Numbered from the stretch's first letter, positions 51,604 to 60,641 are shown. The stretch: DNA of 62,773 nt from Alistipes sp. (GCA_017558115.1 JAFYWG010000062.1:1-62773), one strand, 5' to 3'. Made by a program: numbers and translations. Notes: generated from the letters alone by a model not told the origin.

Positions 51604-53631
51604 TTACTTGATACCCATCTCCTTGATAAGCCACTCGGCACCGCCCACCTTGTCTACTACGAACAACACGTAGCGGATGTCGCAGATGATGTTGCGGCAG
51701 AGGGTCTCGTCGAACTCGATGTCGGACATGGTAGAGAGCCATGTGCGGTCGAAGTTCACGCCGATGAGCTCACCCTTGTTGTTGAGCACGGGAGAGCCTG
51801 AGTTACCACCCGTTGTGTGGTTTGTGGCGATGAAGCATACGGGCACGGTGTACTTGCCGTTAAGCTCGATGCCCCAGCGGCCGTAGTCCTTCGTTGCATA
51901 TGCGTCGCGCAATGCCTGAGGCACGTTGTAGTCGTAGATGTCGGGGTTGTCCTTAGCGATGATACCCTCCAATGTTGTCTGTGGGAGATGGTATTCGCCA
52001 TCGGCATACTCATAGCCCGCTACCTTGCCGTAAGCAACGCGCAATGTGAGGTTCGCATCGGGGAAGAAGGCGCGCTCCTTGTCCCACTCCATCAAAGCCT
52101 TAACATAGGGGCGGAACCAACGCTCGATGTCGGGGATGTTGCTGAAGTTGCGGTATGCGTACTTCGATACATGTGCACGCAAGGGTGCGATGGCCTCTGC
52201 GAACTCCGCGATGGGGTCGTTAGCTACGTTCTCGGCATTGTAGCTCGCGAGGCTACCGAGGGTGGTGTTCGCGTAGATCCACTCGGCATATGCCGCTGCG
52301 CCACCATGCTTTGCCAAGAGCTCAGACAATGCGGGTGTAAAGAGCGTAGCGTGCTTCTCGTATGCCGTAAGCATAGCGATTGCGATGTCGCGGTCTACGT
52401 TTACGTCGAAGTCCTTATAGAAGAGCTCGAGGGCTGCTTCACGCTCCTCGGCTGAGAGCTTCGCGTTGTTGGTGATTGCTACAACCTGTGTAAGCTCGAT
52501 GCCACGCAGCGACTCGTTTAAGAGCTCGTAGCTGAAGTAGCCCTCATAGTTGCGCTCATAAGCCGCTGAGAGTGAGTCGAGCAGATATGCCTTATCGGGA
52601 TTATCCTCGCGGAAGCGTGTCTCGTAAGCGAGCTTTTTGTCGTATGTACCGAGTCGGTTGATACCCTTAACCTCGCCCTGCCACTTCTTCCATGCGTTGG
52701 CGATGTTTGCCTGCTTCGCAGCATACTTGATGCGTGTCTCTGTAGACTTTGCCTGTGCTGCACCGATGATGTCGAGGCGCTGTGTGCGAAGGTCAATCTT
52801 TGTGGGGTCGGCAATCTCGGCGATGTACTTCACAGCGTCAGAAGTGATGTACTCCTGAGTGTTGCCTGGGAAGCCATAAATCATGGTAAAGTCACCCTCC
52901 TTCACGCCCTTTGTCGAGATCTTGAAGTGGCGTGCAGGCTTATAAGGCTTATTATCAGCGCTATATGCCGCTGGCTCGTTCTTCTCGTTTGCGTAGATGC
53001 GGAAGATAGAGAAGTCGCCGGTATGGCGTGGCCATATCCAGTTGTCGTTGTCGGCACCAAACTTACCGATGGTGGTGGGAGGAGCACCTACGAGGCGCAC
53101 GTCGTTGAACTCGCGGTAGATGAAGAGGTATGCCATGTTGCCGTAGTACATAGACTCCACCGTTGCGTGGAAGCCTACGCCCTCTGCCTTAGCCTTAGCG
53201 ATAATCTCATCCTTTGTCTCGCCAGCTGCGAGGCGGTCTGTCACCTCCTCCATGCGTACGAGGATGTGTACCTTGAGACCAGGGCAGGGCAACTCCTCCT
53301 CGTGGTTCATAGCCCAGAAACCGTCGGTGAGGTAGTCGTGCTCTACGGTTGAGTGTGCCTGGATTGCGTCGTAGCCGCAGTGGTGGTTGGTAAGAAGTAG
53401 GCCCTTCTCTGAGATAATCTCACCAGTGCAACCGCCATCAAAAAGCACCACGGCATCCTTCATTGATGCTTTGTTGATAGAATAAATATCCTCGGCAGAG
53501 AGCTTAAAACCCTTAGACTTCATGTCGTCGATGCGCGATGCGATAAGCGACGGAAGCCACATGCCCTTGTCCGCAACTGCGGTAAATGTCGTTGCAAGGA
53601 GCAACGCAAAAAGTAGTAGTGAACGTTTCAT
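51604..53631 (-). CDS. dpp11: S46 dipeptidyl-peptidase, DPP11 type (acidic P1)
   Basis: 675 residues, signal peptide ending at TAVA. S46 family: GGCTGEIISEKGLLLTNHHCGYD carries the catalytic His (about residue 85), and GGNSGSPVLN the catalytic Ser (Ser611). The residue 18 positions after this Ser is Arg629 (FDRTW). In the Porphyromonas enzymes this site (residue 673) is Arg in DPP11 and Gly in DPP7, so Asp/Glu preference is predicted. It releases dipeptides from proteins in the periplasm for uptake. It is co-transcribed with maf upstream (31-bp gap). Confidence 0.9.
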   Translation of the reverse strand: MKRSLLLFALLLATTFTAVADKGMWLPSLIASRIDDMKSKGFKLSAEDIYSINKASMKDAVVLFDGGCTGEIISEKGLLLTNHHCGYDAIQAHSTVEHDYLTDGFWAMNHEEELPCPGLKVHILVRMEEVTDRLAAGETKDEIIAKAKAEGVGFHATVESMYYGNMAYLFIYREFNDVRLVGAPPTTIGKFGADNDNWIWPRHTGDFSIFRIYANEKNEPAAYSADNKPYKPARHFKISTKGVKEGDFTMIYGFPGNTQEYITSDAVKYIAEIADPTKIDLRTQRLDIIGAAQAKSTETRIKYAAKQANIANAWKKWQGEVKGINRLGTYDKKLAYETRFREDNPDKAYLLDSLSAAYERNYEGYFSYELLNESLRGIELTQVVAITNNAKLSAEEREAALELFYKDFDVNVDRDIAIAMLTAYEKHATLFTPALSELLAKHGGAAAYAEWIYANTTLGSLASYNAENVANDPIAEFAEAIAPLRAHVSKYAYRNFSNIPDIERWFRPYVKALMEWDKERAFFPDANLTLRVAYGKVAGYEYADGEYHLPQTTLEGIIAKDNPDIYDYNVPQALRDAYATKDYGRWGIELNGKYTVPVCFIATNHTTGGNSGSPVLNNKGELIGVNFDRTWLSTMSDIEFDETLCRNIICDIRYVLFVVDKVGGAEWLIKEMGIK

Positions 53632-53662
53632 TATCGTATTGTTTTTTAGTTTGATTTTCAGG

Positions 53663-54274
53663 TTAGTAGCACGATGGTAGGTACTCTATGAAGCACTCCA
53701 ACTCACGATAGAGTCTATGCACGGGGAGTCCCATCACGTTGTAGAACGAGCCCTCGATAGACTCTATGCCGCAGTAGCCTATCCACTCCTGTATGCCGTA
53801 TGCTCCAGCCTTATCCATGGGGCGGTAGTTCTCGACGTAGTAGTCTATCTGCTCCTCGGTGAGCGTCGCGAAGCGCACCTTACTCTTAGAGGAGAAGCTA
53901 CGCTCGTTGTCCACGCTACGGAGTGTCACGCCCGTAACCACGGAGTGCTCCTGTCCCGATAGGCGAGCAAGGATAGCGCGAGCCTCAGCCTCGTCGGCAG
54001 GCTTTCCCAATACCTCGTTGCCGAGCACTACGGTGGTGTCTGCGGTGATGAGTATGTCGCCACAGCCAAGGGGTGTGGGGTAGGCATGGCTCTTGAGCTT
54101 AGACAGGTACTCTGCCACCTCTTCGGCGGGGAGTGTTGCGGGATATACCTCGTCGCACTCGAACTTTGGAGCGAGGCGATACTCTATGCCTGTAGCTTGG
54201 AGTAGCTCGCGGCGGCGTGGAGATGCCGAGGCGAGTATTATGTTGAATGACTTAAGTTTATCGTGTAGTAACAT
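53663..54274 (-). CDS. maf: Maf-family nucleotide pyrophosphatase (dTTP/UTP)
   Basis: 203 residues. Family signature ILASASPRRRELL at residues 14-26, a CDEVYP region, then DILITADTTVVLGNEVLGKP and LSGQEHSVVTGV. It hydrolyses non-canonical or pyrimidine nucleoside triphosphates to limit misincorporation. First gene of a transcription unit with the DPP11-type peptidase, an arrangement without obvious functional logic. Confidence 0.93.
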   Translation of the reverse strand: MLLHDKLKSFNIILASASPRRRELLQATGIEYRLAPKFECDEVYPATLPAEEVAEYLSKLKSHAYPTPLGCGDILITADTTVVLGNEVLGKPADEAEARAILARLSGQEHSVVTGVTLRSVDNERSFSSKSKVRFATLTEEQIDYYVENYRPMDKAGAYGIQEWIGYCGIESIEGSFYNVMGLPVHRLYRELECFIEYLPSCY

Positions 54275-54294
54275 TGCAAAACTCTTTTACCCTA

Positions 54295-54324
54295 CAAAGG
54301 TACTCAATTTATTTGGATTACCAA
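54295..54324 (-). promoter_or_regulatory. Promoter of maf-dpp11
   Basis: Minus strand TTG (54324-54322), 19-bp spacer, TACCTTTG (54302-54295), 20 bp before the maf start. Confidence 0.75.
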
Positions 54325-54345
54325 ATATGAGGGTCATGACACAAC

Positions 54346-54376
54346 AAAACTACCCCAAGCGCAATGCTCGGGGTAG
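54346..54376 (-). terminator. Terminator of the DPP7-type gene
   Basis: Minus strand CTACCCC / GGGGTAG stem followed by TTTTG; same stem sequence as the Omp28 operon terminator at 5835-5865. Confidence 0.75.
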
Positions 54377-54396
54377 TAGAGGTGGGGTGTGGCGAA

Positions 54397-56478
54397 CTAC
54401 TTGATGGTAAGCTCGTCGAGCAACCAGCCTGCGCCAGCGTACTTCTCGATTACGAACAAGACGTAGCGGATGTCGACAGCGATGGTGCGCTGCAACTCGG
54501 GCTCGAATGCCACGTCGCCAGACATAGCCTCCCAGTTGCCGTCGAATGCCAAGCCGATAAGCTGACCCTTAGCGTTCATAACGGGAGAGCCAGAGTTGCC
54601 ACCCGTGATGTCGCAGTTAACGAGGAATGCCACGGGGAGGTCGCCATTCTTGTCGGCATAGCGGCCGTAGTCCTTCTGGGCGTAGAGCTCCTTGAGGCGC
54701 TCGGGCACGGTGAACTCAACGGGATTTGTGGGGTCCTCCTTGGCCATTACACCCTCGAGAGTGGTGTAGTGGTTGTAGATGATTCCGTCAGCGGGGCTGT
54801 AGGGCAAGACATTACCATATGTGAGGCGGAGTGTGAAGTTTGCATCCGATGCCCACGCCTTCTTGGGGTTCATCTTCATAAGGCCTGCGATATAGAGGCG
54901 GTGACCCTCGGCGAACTTCTCCTCAGCAGCCATAACTGCGGGAACAAGCTCGTTGTAGAGCGTAAAGAGTGACAATGCGAGCTCATAAACTGGGTCGTTG
55001 TTAAATGCTGCCTCGCGAGCCTCAGCGTCAAGCGCCGCAATAGCCATAAACTTCTCATAAGAGGTGAACTGAGAGTTGTCGTAGAGCCAGTCAACATATG
55101 CATCGCTATTGCCGCCAAACTCTGCGTCGATCTTCTCGTAGATTGAGGGCAAGCGATTGTTATTCTCGCGGTAGATGGTGAACATGCGCTTTGCGACGTC
55201 GCGGTCTGTAGCCTCGTCGTAGTCCTTATAGAATTGTTCTGGGTCGTGCATGCCGAACATGGGGTTTGTGAGTTCCACCGACTGGAAGAATGCCTCAGAG
55301 AGATACTGCAATGTAGCGTTCTCCTCCTTAGCCTCAGTCTGCGACTGCTCGATAAGGCTCAAGGCATCCATGAAGCGCTCCTCGGGGAGGGTATTCTTGT
55401 TTGCCCAAGCCTGGAACTCAGTCTCCTGTGCAACCTTCTTGTCGCGTACGTTGAGCTTCTCGATGCCGCGCGACATGCCGATAGAGTTCTTCCAGTAGTT
55501 TGCCGAGCGTGCGAACTTAGCGTCGTACTTGATGCGCACTGCCTGGTCAGCATCCATGTGCTTGCGCAATATTGCCTGACGCTCGCCACGGATGTAGATG
55601 CGCTGTGGGTTGTCTACCTCGAGCATATAGTCGATCTCGTAAGATGTCTTGTAGCGCTCTGTAGAGCCGGGGAAGCCCATGATCATGCCGAAGTCGCCCT
55701 CCTCGATGCCCTTGAGTGAGATGTCGAGCCACTTCTCAGCCTTGTAGGGCACGTTCTCCTCAGAGTACTCCGCGGGGCGGTTGTCCTTACCTGCGTAAAC
55801 ACGGAAGATAGAGAAGTCGCCAGTGTGACGTGGCCACATCCAGTTGTCCGTATCGCCACCAAACTTACCGATAGATGATGGAGGTGTGCCCACGAGACGC
55901 ACATCGGTATATGTCTCGTATGCGAAAGCGAAGAACTGGTTGTTGCCGAAGAAGCCTGGGATGATGATGTCGTAGCCAGGATACTGTGCCTCGAGCTGAG
56001 CAATCTTAGCCTGCTTGTTGGCAGTAACCATAGTCTGAAACTCCTGCTCGCTTGCAGTCGATGGGATGTTGCCCACGATGTCGGCAGTGACATCCCAGAT
56101 GTGGCGCACGAAGCGCACCGAAAGACCCTCTGCGGGGAGCTCCTCGGCGTTGTTCATAGCCCAGAAGCCATCAGCGAGGTAGTCGTGCTCGACAGATGAG
56201 AGCTTCTGAATGGCGTCGTAGCCACAGTGGTGGTTGGTAAAGATGAGGCCCTCGGGCGATACAATCTCGCCTGTGCAGCCGCCACCAAAAATTACAATAG
56301 CATCCTTGAGTGATGACTTCTCGGCTGAGTAGATATCCTCTGCCTTGAGCTTACAGCCGTGGGCCTTCATGTCCTTCTCGTTCATCTTCTTGATGTAGGG
56401 CAATAGCCACATGCCCTCATCTGCCATGGTTGTGTATGACACGCAGACCAAGAGCAAAAGTGTTAATAGTCTCTTCAT
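54397..56478 (-). CDS. dpp7: S46 dipeptidyl-peptidase, DPP7 type (hydrophobic P1)
   Basis: 693 residues from the ATG at 56478 (MKRLLTLLLLVCVSYTTMA signal). The frame extends upstream to 56559 through a Lys-Asp repeat encoded by a short TTTGTC-type repeat, which would mask the signal peptide. Catalytic His in TNHHCGYDAIQ (about residue 84), catalytic Ser in GGNSGSPVMN (Ser629). The residue 18 after the Ser is Gly647 (FDGNW), which in characterised enzymes marks DPP7 with preference for hydrophobic P1. Complementary in specificity to the DPP11-type enzyme next door. Confidence 0.9.
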   Translation of the reverse strand: MKRLLTLLLLVCVSYTTMADEGMWLLPYIKKMNEKDMKAHGCKLKAEDIYSAEKSSLKDAIVIFGGGCTGEIVSPEGLIFTNHHCGYDAIQKLSSVEHDYLADGFWAMNNAEELPAEGLSVRFVRHIWDVTADIVGNIPSTASEQEFQTMVTANKQAKIAQLEAQYPGYDIIIPGFFGNNQFFAFAYETYTDVRLVGTPPSSIGKFGGDTDNWMWPRHTGDFSIFRVYAGKDNRPAEYSEENVPYKAEKWLDISLKGIEEGDFGMIMGFPGSTERYKTSYEIDYMLEVDNPQRIYIRGERQAILRKHMDADQAVRIKYDAKFARSANYWKNSIGMSRGIEKLNVRDKKVAQETEFQAWANKNTLPEERFMDALSLIEQSQTEAKEENATLQYLSEAFFQSVELTNPMFGMHDPEQFYKDYDEATDRDVAKRMFTIYRENNNRLPSIYEKIDAEFGGNSDAYVDWLYDNSQFTSYEKFMAIAALDAEAREAAFNNDPVYELALSLFTLYNELVPAVMAAEEKFAEGHRLYIAGLMKMNPKKAWASDANFTLRLTYGNVLPYSPADGIIYNHYTTLEGVMAKEDPTNPVEFTVPERLKELYAQKDYGRYADKNGDLPVAFLVNCDITGGNSGSPVMNAKGQLIGLAFDGNWEAMSGDVAFEPELQRTIAVDIRYVLFVIEKYAGAGWLLDELTIK

Positions 56479-56574
56479 GATACTCTTTGTTTTATGTTTT
56501 GATTTGTCTTTGTCTTTGTCTTTGTCTTTCGCGCGCGCACGCATGTCGCGCATGCGCATATTAATAATGATGTG

Positions 56575-57327
56575 CTACTCCCACAATAAGGGTGCGCCTA
56601 CTGCCTCAAGTTCTGCGTCGGTGACCTCAACAGATATGCTACCAAGCTCGGCATCGCCAATCTCGTAGGTCTGATACTCGAAGACAAGGCCCTCATCTGT
56701 GAGGTACGCCACCTGGGGTAGGTGGAGATACTCTGGCGATGTGATGTGGAACTGCGAGCCATACTCCTTGTCGAGCTTCTCGAATAGTAGGGCGGTAAGT
56801 GCCTCATACCACTCGCCATCGTTTAGGTAGCTAAAGTCGTAGGCATTGCCTGATGCGAGGTCGTAGCACTCGTAGTTGTGGGTAACCATGGGGTAGATGC
56901 CGCCGAAGTCGGTGTCGATTACGGTGTCGTAGCGCACAACGCTGTTGTTACGCACGACGTCTGCCACCTGGTAGATATGCATTTCGCACTCGAGGTTCAG
57001 GGTGTTGAAGGCCATCATGCTCGAGTATGCCTCGTCCACAAGCATCTCGGCAGAGCGCTGCAGGTCGACATCCTCTGTGGTAAACTCACCAAATGTGAGG
57101 CTGTAGTTCATGCTGTCGATAATGGCGAGTGCTTGGCTGTCGGCCGTGTTTGTGATGCGCTCGTATGAAATGGTGAATGAGTAGTTACCCTCGTCTATGC
57201 GCTCATACTCGAAAGTCGAGAAGATGGGGGTTGGGTACTCTGCGTTGTCGCTCTTTTTTGCGTTGTCTGCACATGCCACGGCGCACACCGACGCAATGGC
57301 AAGTATATAAAATCTTAGTTTTCTCAT
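56575..57327 (-). CDS. DUF3298-like lipoprotein
   Basis: 250 residues. Lipobox CAVAC (Cys19). The mature part starts with a domain like the DUF4163/DUF3298 pair: FEYERIDEGNYSFTISYERI, then YEC-type strands and IYPMVTHNYECYDLASGNAY, with YLNDGEWYEALTALLFEKLDKEYG in the DUF3298 part. Such proteins are secreted or membrane-tethered (RsiV-like folds bind lysozyme); ligand unknown here. It ends 96 bp before the DPP7-type start and may be co-transcribed. Confidence 0.75.
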   Translation of the reverse strand: MRKLRFYILAIASVCAVACADNAKKSDNAEYPTPIFSTFEYERIDEGNYSFTISYERITNTADSQALAIIDSMNYSLTFGEFTTEDVDLQRSAEMLVDEAYSSMMAFNTLNLECEMHIYQVADVVRNNSVVRYDTVIDTDFGGIYPMVTHNYECYDLASGNAYDFSYLNDGEWYEALTALLFEKLDKEYGSQFHITSPEYLHLPQVAYLTDEGLVFEYQTYEIGDAELGSISVEVTDAELEAVGAPLLWE

Positions 57328-57351
57328 ACCTATTATTAATTAATCGTAGCG

Positions 57352-57381
57352 TAAAGATAGGTATTTTTCTCGGAAAAACAA
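57352..57381 (-). promoter_or_regulatory. Promoter of the DUF3298-like / dpp7 unit
   Basis: Minus strand TTG (57381-57379), 19-bp spacer, TATCTTTA (57359-57352). One mismatch to TAnnTTTG. Confidence 0.55.
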
Positions 57382-57593
57382 ATATTTTTACATTTTCTTT
57401 GATTCGCGCAAGCGTAGAGCGACCATGCGATGATATCGTGAGCGTCATTCTGATCTGCTATTGGCACGTCGGTCGACCCTTTTACATCCTCGAAGATCCT
57501 TCGCTTCGCTTAGGAAAAGCAGCGCCAAATTGTCGCAAATTTGCAACTTTTCAAGAAAAATAAGGTAAAATTGCATTTTTTTTGCAGAAAAAT

Positions 57594-57623
57594 TTGCAGA
57601 ATAAAAAATTTGCCGTATATTTG
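57594..57623 (+). promoter_or_regulatory. Promoter of tRNA-Glu
   Basis: TTG at 57594-57596, 19-bp spacer, TATATTTG at 57616-57623; the tRNA starts 39 bp later. Confidence 0.75.
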
Positions 57624-57661
57624 CATCGTCAAAAGGGGTTAAGCCTAATGACAATATAACT

Positions 57662-57733
57662 GGTCGATTCATCTAAGGGCTAGGATACCTGCCTCTCACG
57701 CAGGACATAGGGGTTCGAATCCCCTATCGACTA
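57662..57733 (+). tRNA. tRNA-Glu (anticodon CTC)
   Basis: Cloverleaf folds: acceptor GGTCGAT/ATCGACT (terminal G-U), anticodon stem CCTGC/GCAGG with loop CTCTCAC (anticodon CTC), T arm AGGGG-TTCGAAT-CCCCT, discriminator A. CCA is not encoded. Confidence 0.92.
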
Positions 57734-57791
57734 CTAAAAACCAAAGAGAAGATGTCGAAAGACATCTTTTTCTGTTTTATACCGGTAGCCT

Positions 57792-59006
57792 ATGCAGCGA
57801 CATATTGATATCAACGACTTCAACTATCCGCTTCCCGATGAGCGCATAGCAAAGTTCCCACTCGAGGAGCGCACATCGTCGAAGCTCCTCATCTATGACA
57901 ACGGCACCATTACCCAGAGTAACTTCCGCAACGTGGCAGACTATCTGCCCGAGGGCGCTATGCTCGTATTTAACAATACGCGCGTTGTGCGTGCTCGCAT
58001 CGTGATGCACAAGGCGTCGGGTGCTCGCATTGAGGTCTTCTGCCTCGAGCCCCACAACCCTGCAGATTATGAGCGCGCCTTCCAGCAGCGTGGCCAGAGC
58101 GAGTGGAGTTGCATCGTGGGTAATCTCAAGAAGTGGAAGGAGGGCGAGGTAGGTATCGACTTCGACTTCGCGGGCGAGAAGCATACGCTACGTGCCGAGA
58201 TTGTTGAACGTGGTACGCGTGAGCATATCGTGCGCATGCGCTGGTCTGCCGATTGTACCTTTGGTGAGCTACTCGAGGAGCTTGGTCGCATACCCATTCC
58301 TCCATATCTCAACCGCGAGAGCGAGGAGATAGACAACACGCGCTACCAGACCGTATATGCGCGCTACGAGGGCTCTGTTGCAGCACCTACGGCGGGTCTC
58401 CACTTCACCGAGGCGCTGATGGAGAATATGCGTGCCAAAGGCTTTGGCTTTGAGGGTGTTACATTGCATGTAGGTGCGGGAACATTCCTACCTGTTAAGG
58501 ATGAAAATGCGGCGGAGCATCCCATGCATACGGAGCACTTCTCTGTGTCGCTCACTACGCTTGAGGCATTGCTTTTGTGCGTAGAAAATATCGTTGCTGT
58601 GGGCACAACATCGGTGCGTACGCTCGAGTCGCTCACGGCGCTTGCATGGCGCATAAAGAGCGAGGGTAGCCCCGCGGAGGAGCGTGTAGTAGGGCAGTGG
58701 GAGTTGTACGATATTCCTGCCGATTTCAAGGGCGAAGAGGTGTTGTCAACACTTGTAAACTACATGCGCGAAAAGGGTCTTGAGCAGTTAAAGGCGGCTA
58801 CGCAGATTATGATTACACCCCTGGGTTATCGCTTCCGCATCGTGCGCTACATAATCACCAATTTCCATCAGCCAAAGTCGACATTGCTTCTTCTTGTAAG
58901 TGCCTATGTAGGCGATGATTGGCATAAGATTTACGACTACGCGTTGGATAACGATTTCCGCTTTTTGAGCTATGGTGATTCATCACTTCTCAAAGTGAAT
59001 CTTTAG
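57792..59006 (+). CDS. queA: S-adenosylmethionine:tRNA ribosyltransferase-isomerase
   Basis: 404 residues, slightly longer than E. coli QueA (356). Motifs: FNYPLPDERIAKFPLEERTSSKLL at the N-terminus, VFNNTRVVRARI (about 60-71), SVAAPTAGLHFTEAL, VGAGTFLPVKDENAAEHPMHTE, VGTTSVRTLES and the C-terminal ITNFHQPKSTLLLLVSA. It adds the epoxycyclopentanediol in queuosine synthesis at wobble position 34 of GUN-anticodon tRNAs. It lies 58 bp after tRNA-Glu, which is not itself a queuosine tRNA; co-transcription is possible. Confidence 0.95.
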   Translation: MQRHIDINDFNYPLPDERIAKFPLEERTSSKLLIYDNGTITQSNFRNVADYLPEGAMLVFNNTRVVRARIVMHKASGARIEVFCLEPHNPADYERAFQQRGQSEWSCIVGNLKKWKEGEVGIDFDFAGEKHTLRAEIVERGTREHIVRMRWSADCTFGELLEELGRIPIPPYLNRESEEIDNTRYQTVYARYEGSVAAPTAGLHFTEALMENMRAKGFGFEGVTLHVGAGTFLPVKDENAAEHPMHTEHFSVSLTTLEALLLCVENIVAVGTTSVRTLESLTALAWRIKSEGSPAEERVVGQWELYDIPADFKGEEVLSTLVNYMREKGLEQLKAATQIMITPLGYRFRIVRYIITNFHQPKSTLLLLVSAYVGDDWHKIYDYALDNDFRFLSYGDSSLLKVNL

Positions 59007-59030
59007 GGAATTTAGAAGGGGAGTATAAAG

Positions 59031-59073
59031 AAATTAGGGAGTTTAGTGAATGAATCGCTAAACTCCCTAATTT
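59031..59073. terminator. Bidirectional terminator between queA and panB
   Basis: Perfect 16-bp arms AAATTAGGGAGTTTAG / CTAAACTCCCTAATTT with an 11-nt loop, serving the convergent genes. Confidence 0.85.
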
Positions 59074-59090
59074 CTTAAAATTACCTAATG

Positions 59091-59906
59091 TTAGTACTGC
59101 TCCTTCTCGTTGGGGAAGTCACAGCTCTTGACGTCGTCGACATAGTGGCCCACAGCCTCCAAGATTGTTGTGCCCACGTCGGCATAGCGACGCAAGAAAC
59201 GGGGTGAGAAGGCCTGTGTGATGCCGAGCATGTCGTGTGCCACGAGCACCTGGCCGTCGGTTGCGCCACCAGCACCGATGCCGATTGTTGGGATGTGTAA
59301 CTCCTCAGTTACGCGCTTGCCGAGCTCCGCGGGAATCTTCTCCAAGACTATGGCGAAGCAACCTGCCTCCTCCAAGAGTTTAGCGTCGCGGATAAGCTTG
59401 TCGGCCTCCGACTTCTCCTTGGCGCGCACGTTGTATGTGCCGAACTTGTGGATAGATTGTGGCATAAGGCCGAGGTGGCCCATAACGGGGATGCCAGCCG
59501 AGATGATGCGCTGCACCGACTCCAAAATCTCTTCTCCGCCCTCCATCTTAACTGCGTCTGCCTCAGTCTCTTTCATGATGCGAACTGCTGAGTCGAGAGC
59601 AAGCTTTGAGTTGCCTTGGTATGTGCCGAAGGGGAGGTCTACAACCACCAATGCGCGCTCCACGGCACGTACTACCGACTTGGCGTGATAGATCATCATA
59701 TCGAGGGTGATGGGGAGAGTTGTCTCGAAACCTGCCATCACGTTTGCTGCTGAGTCGCCGACAAGGATAACGTCGATACCTGCCTTATCTACAATCTTTG
59801 CCATCGAGTAATCATACGATGTGAGCATGGCGATCTTCTCGCCGCGCTGCTTCATCTCCGTGAGACGTAGTGTCGTCACGGCTCTCATAGTGCTTTCTAC
59901 TGACAT
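59091..59906 (-). CDS. panB: 3-methyl-2-oxobutanoate hydroxymethyltransferase
   Basis: 271 residues. Mg-binding and substrate motifs of Pan[29 protein letters not shown] (with the metal Asp), [34 protein letters not shown], and the late [21 protein letters not shown]. It makes ketopantoate, the first committed step to pantothenate and CoA. Monocistronic with its own consensus promoter. Confidence 0.96.
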   Translation of the reverse strand: MSVESTMRAVTTLRLTEMKQRGEKIAMLTSYDYSMAKIVDKAGIDVILVGDSAANVMAGFETTLPITLDMMIYHAKSVVRAVERALVVVDLPFGTYQGNSKLALDSAVRIMKETEADAVKMEGGEEILESVQRIISAGIPVMGHLGLMPQSIHKFGTYNVRAKEKSEADKLIRDAKLLEEAGCFAIVLEKIPAELGKRVTEELHIPTIGIGAGGATDGQVLVAHDMLGITQAFSPRFLRRYADVGTTILEAVGHYVDDVKSCDFPNEKEQY

Positions 59907-59932
59907 AGAGTTTTTGTTTTGTAAATTTTATA

Positions 59933-59962
59933 CAAAGTTAACCAATAATGTGAAATGTGCAA
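59933..59962 (-). promoter_or_regulatory. Promoter of panB
   Basis: Minus strand TTG (59962-59960) in TTTGC, 19-bp spacer, TAACTTTG (59940-59933), 26 bp before the start codon. Confidence 0.75.
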
Positions 59963-60032
59963 ATTTTTGTAGCCTTTTCCTGCGCGATGGTGACTAGCGT
60001 GATGTTTAATTTAGAAAAAATACCTATATATA

Positions 60033-60063
60033 TTGCGTAGAATAAAAAAAAGTCGTATATTTG
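60033..60063 (+). promoter_or_regulatory. Promoter of rimP-nusA-infB
   Basis: TTG at 60033-60035, 20-bp spacer, TATATTTG at 60056-60063; a 110-nt region with a hairpin follows before rimP. Confidence 0.75.
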
Positions 60064-60082
60064 CGTCGTAATAGAGCGTGTG

Positions 60083-60105
60083 TAAGGGGACGAGGTGTCC
60101 CCTTA
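60083..60105 (+). other. Leader hairpin of the rimP operon
   Basis: TAAGGGGAC GAGGT GTCCCCTTA, a perfect 9-bp stem followed by TTTCG, about 15 nt downstream of the expected transcription start and 68 bp before rimP. Confidence 0.55.
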
Positions 60106-60173
60106 TTTCGTACCTGGGCGGATAATCAAACCCCCACAAAAGCCGATAATAACGTAGTAAAATAGTATAGAAA

Positions 60174-60641
60174 ATGATTGATGTAAAGTTAGTTACGGAG
60201 ATTGCCGAGCGTCACCTTGAGGGTAGCGATACGTATGTTGTAGAGTGCAAAATCAGCCCCATGGGCGAGATTGAGCTGCTCATAGATAGCGACACAGCTG
60301 TAAAACTCGAGGATTGTGCAGCGCTAAATCGTGCTATCGAGGCGGAGCTCGACCGCGAGGTTGAGGACTACTCGCTTATGGTAGCCTCGGCAGGCATCGG
60401 CTCGGAGCTTAAGCTCTTGCGCCAGTACAACAAGATTATCGGCTCATCGGTAGAGGTTTTGCTCAAGGATGGCATCAAACTCCTTGCGAAGCTTAATAGC
60501 GCCGACGAGGCAGGCATAGCTATCTCATACGAGGAGAAGCAGGCCGTAGAGGGTAAGAAGCGCAAGGTGACCGTAGAGGTTACAAAGGATTACAAGTGGG
60601 AGGAGATCAAGTACGTCAAAGAATACCTCGACTTCAAGTAA
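60174..60641 (+). CDS. rimP: Ribosome maturation factor RimP
   Basis: 155 residues, normal length. The N-terminal domain has VVECKISPMGEIELLIDSD and the central YSLMVASAGIGSEL segment, in which the family's SSPG is SAGIG, as in many Bacteroidetes. The C-terminal SH3-like domain begins near VEVLLKDGIKLLAKL. It assists 30S subunit assembly. First gene of the conserved rimP-nusA-infB operon. Confidence 0.93.
   Translation: MIDVKLVTEIAERHLEGSDTYVVECKISPMGEIELLIDSDTAVKLEDCAALNRAIEAELDREVEDYSLMVASAGIGSELKLLRQYNKIIGSSVEVLLKDGIKLLAKLNSADEAGIAISYEEKQAVEGKKRKVTVEVTKDYKWEEIKYVKEYLDFK

Larger units (their letters stand above)
57328..57661. other. Intergenic region with dispersed-repeat-like sequence
   Basis: 334 bp between a minus-strand lipoprotein gene and the tRNA. 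It holds two promoters and, at about 57440-57515, a GC-rich insert in an otherwise AT-rich background. On the minus strand this insert contains AAGCGAAGCGAAGGATCTTC. That sequence is like intergenic repeats scattered in many genomes. No gene seen. Confidence 0.5.
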
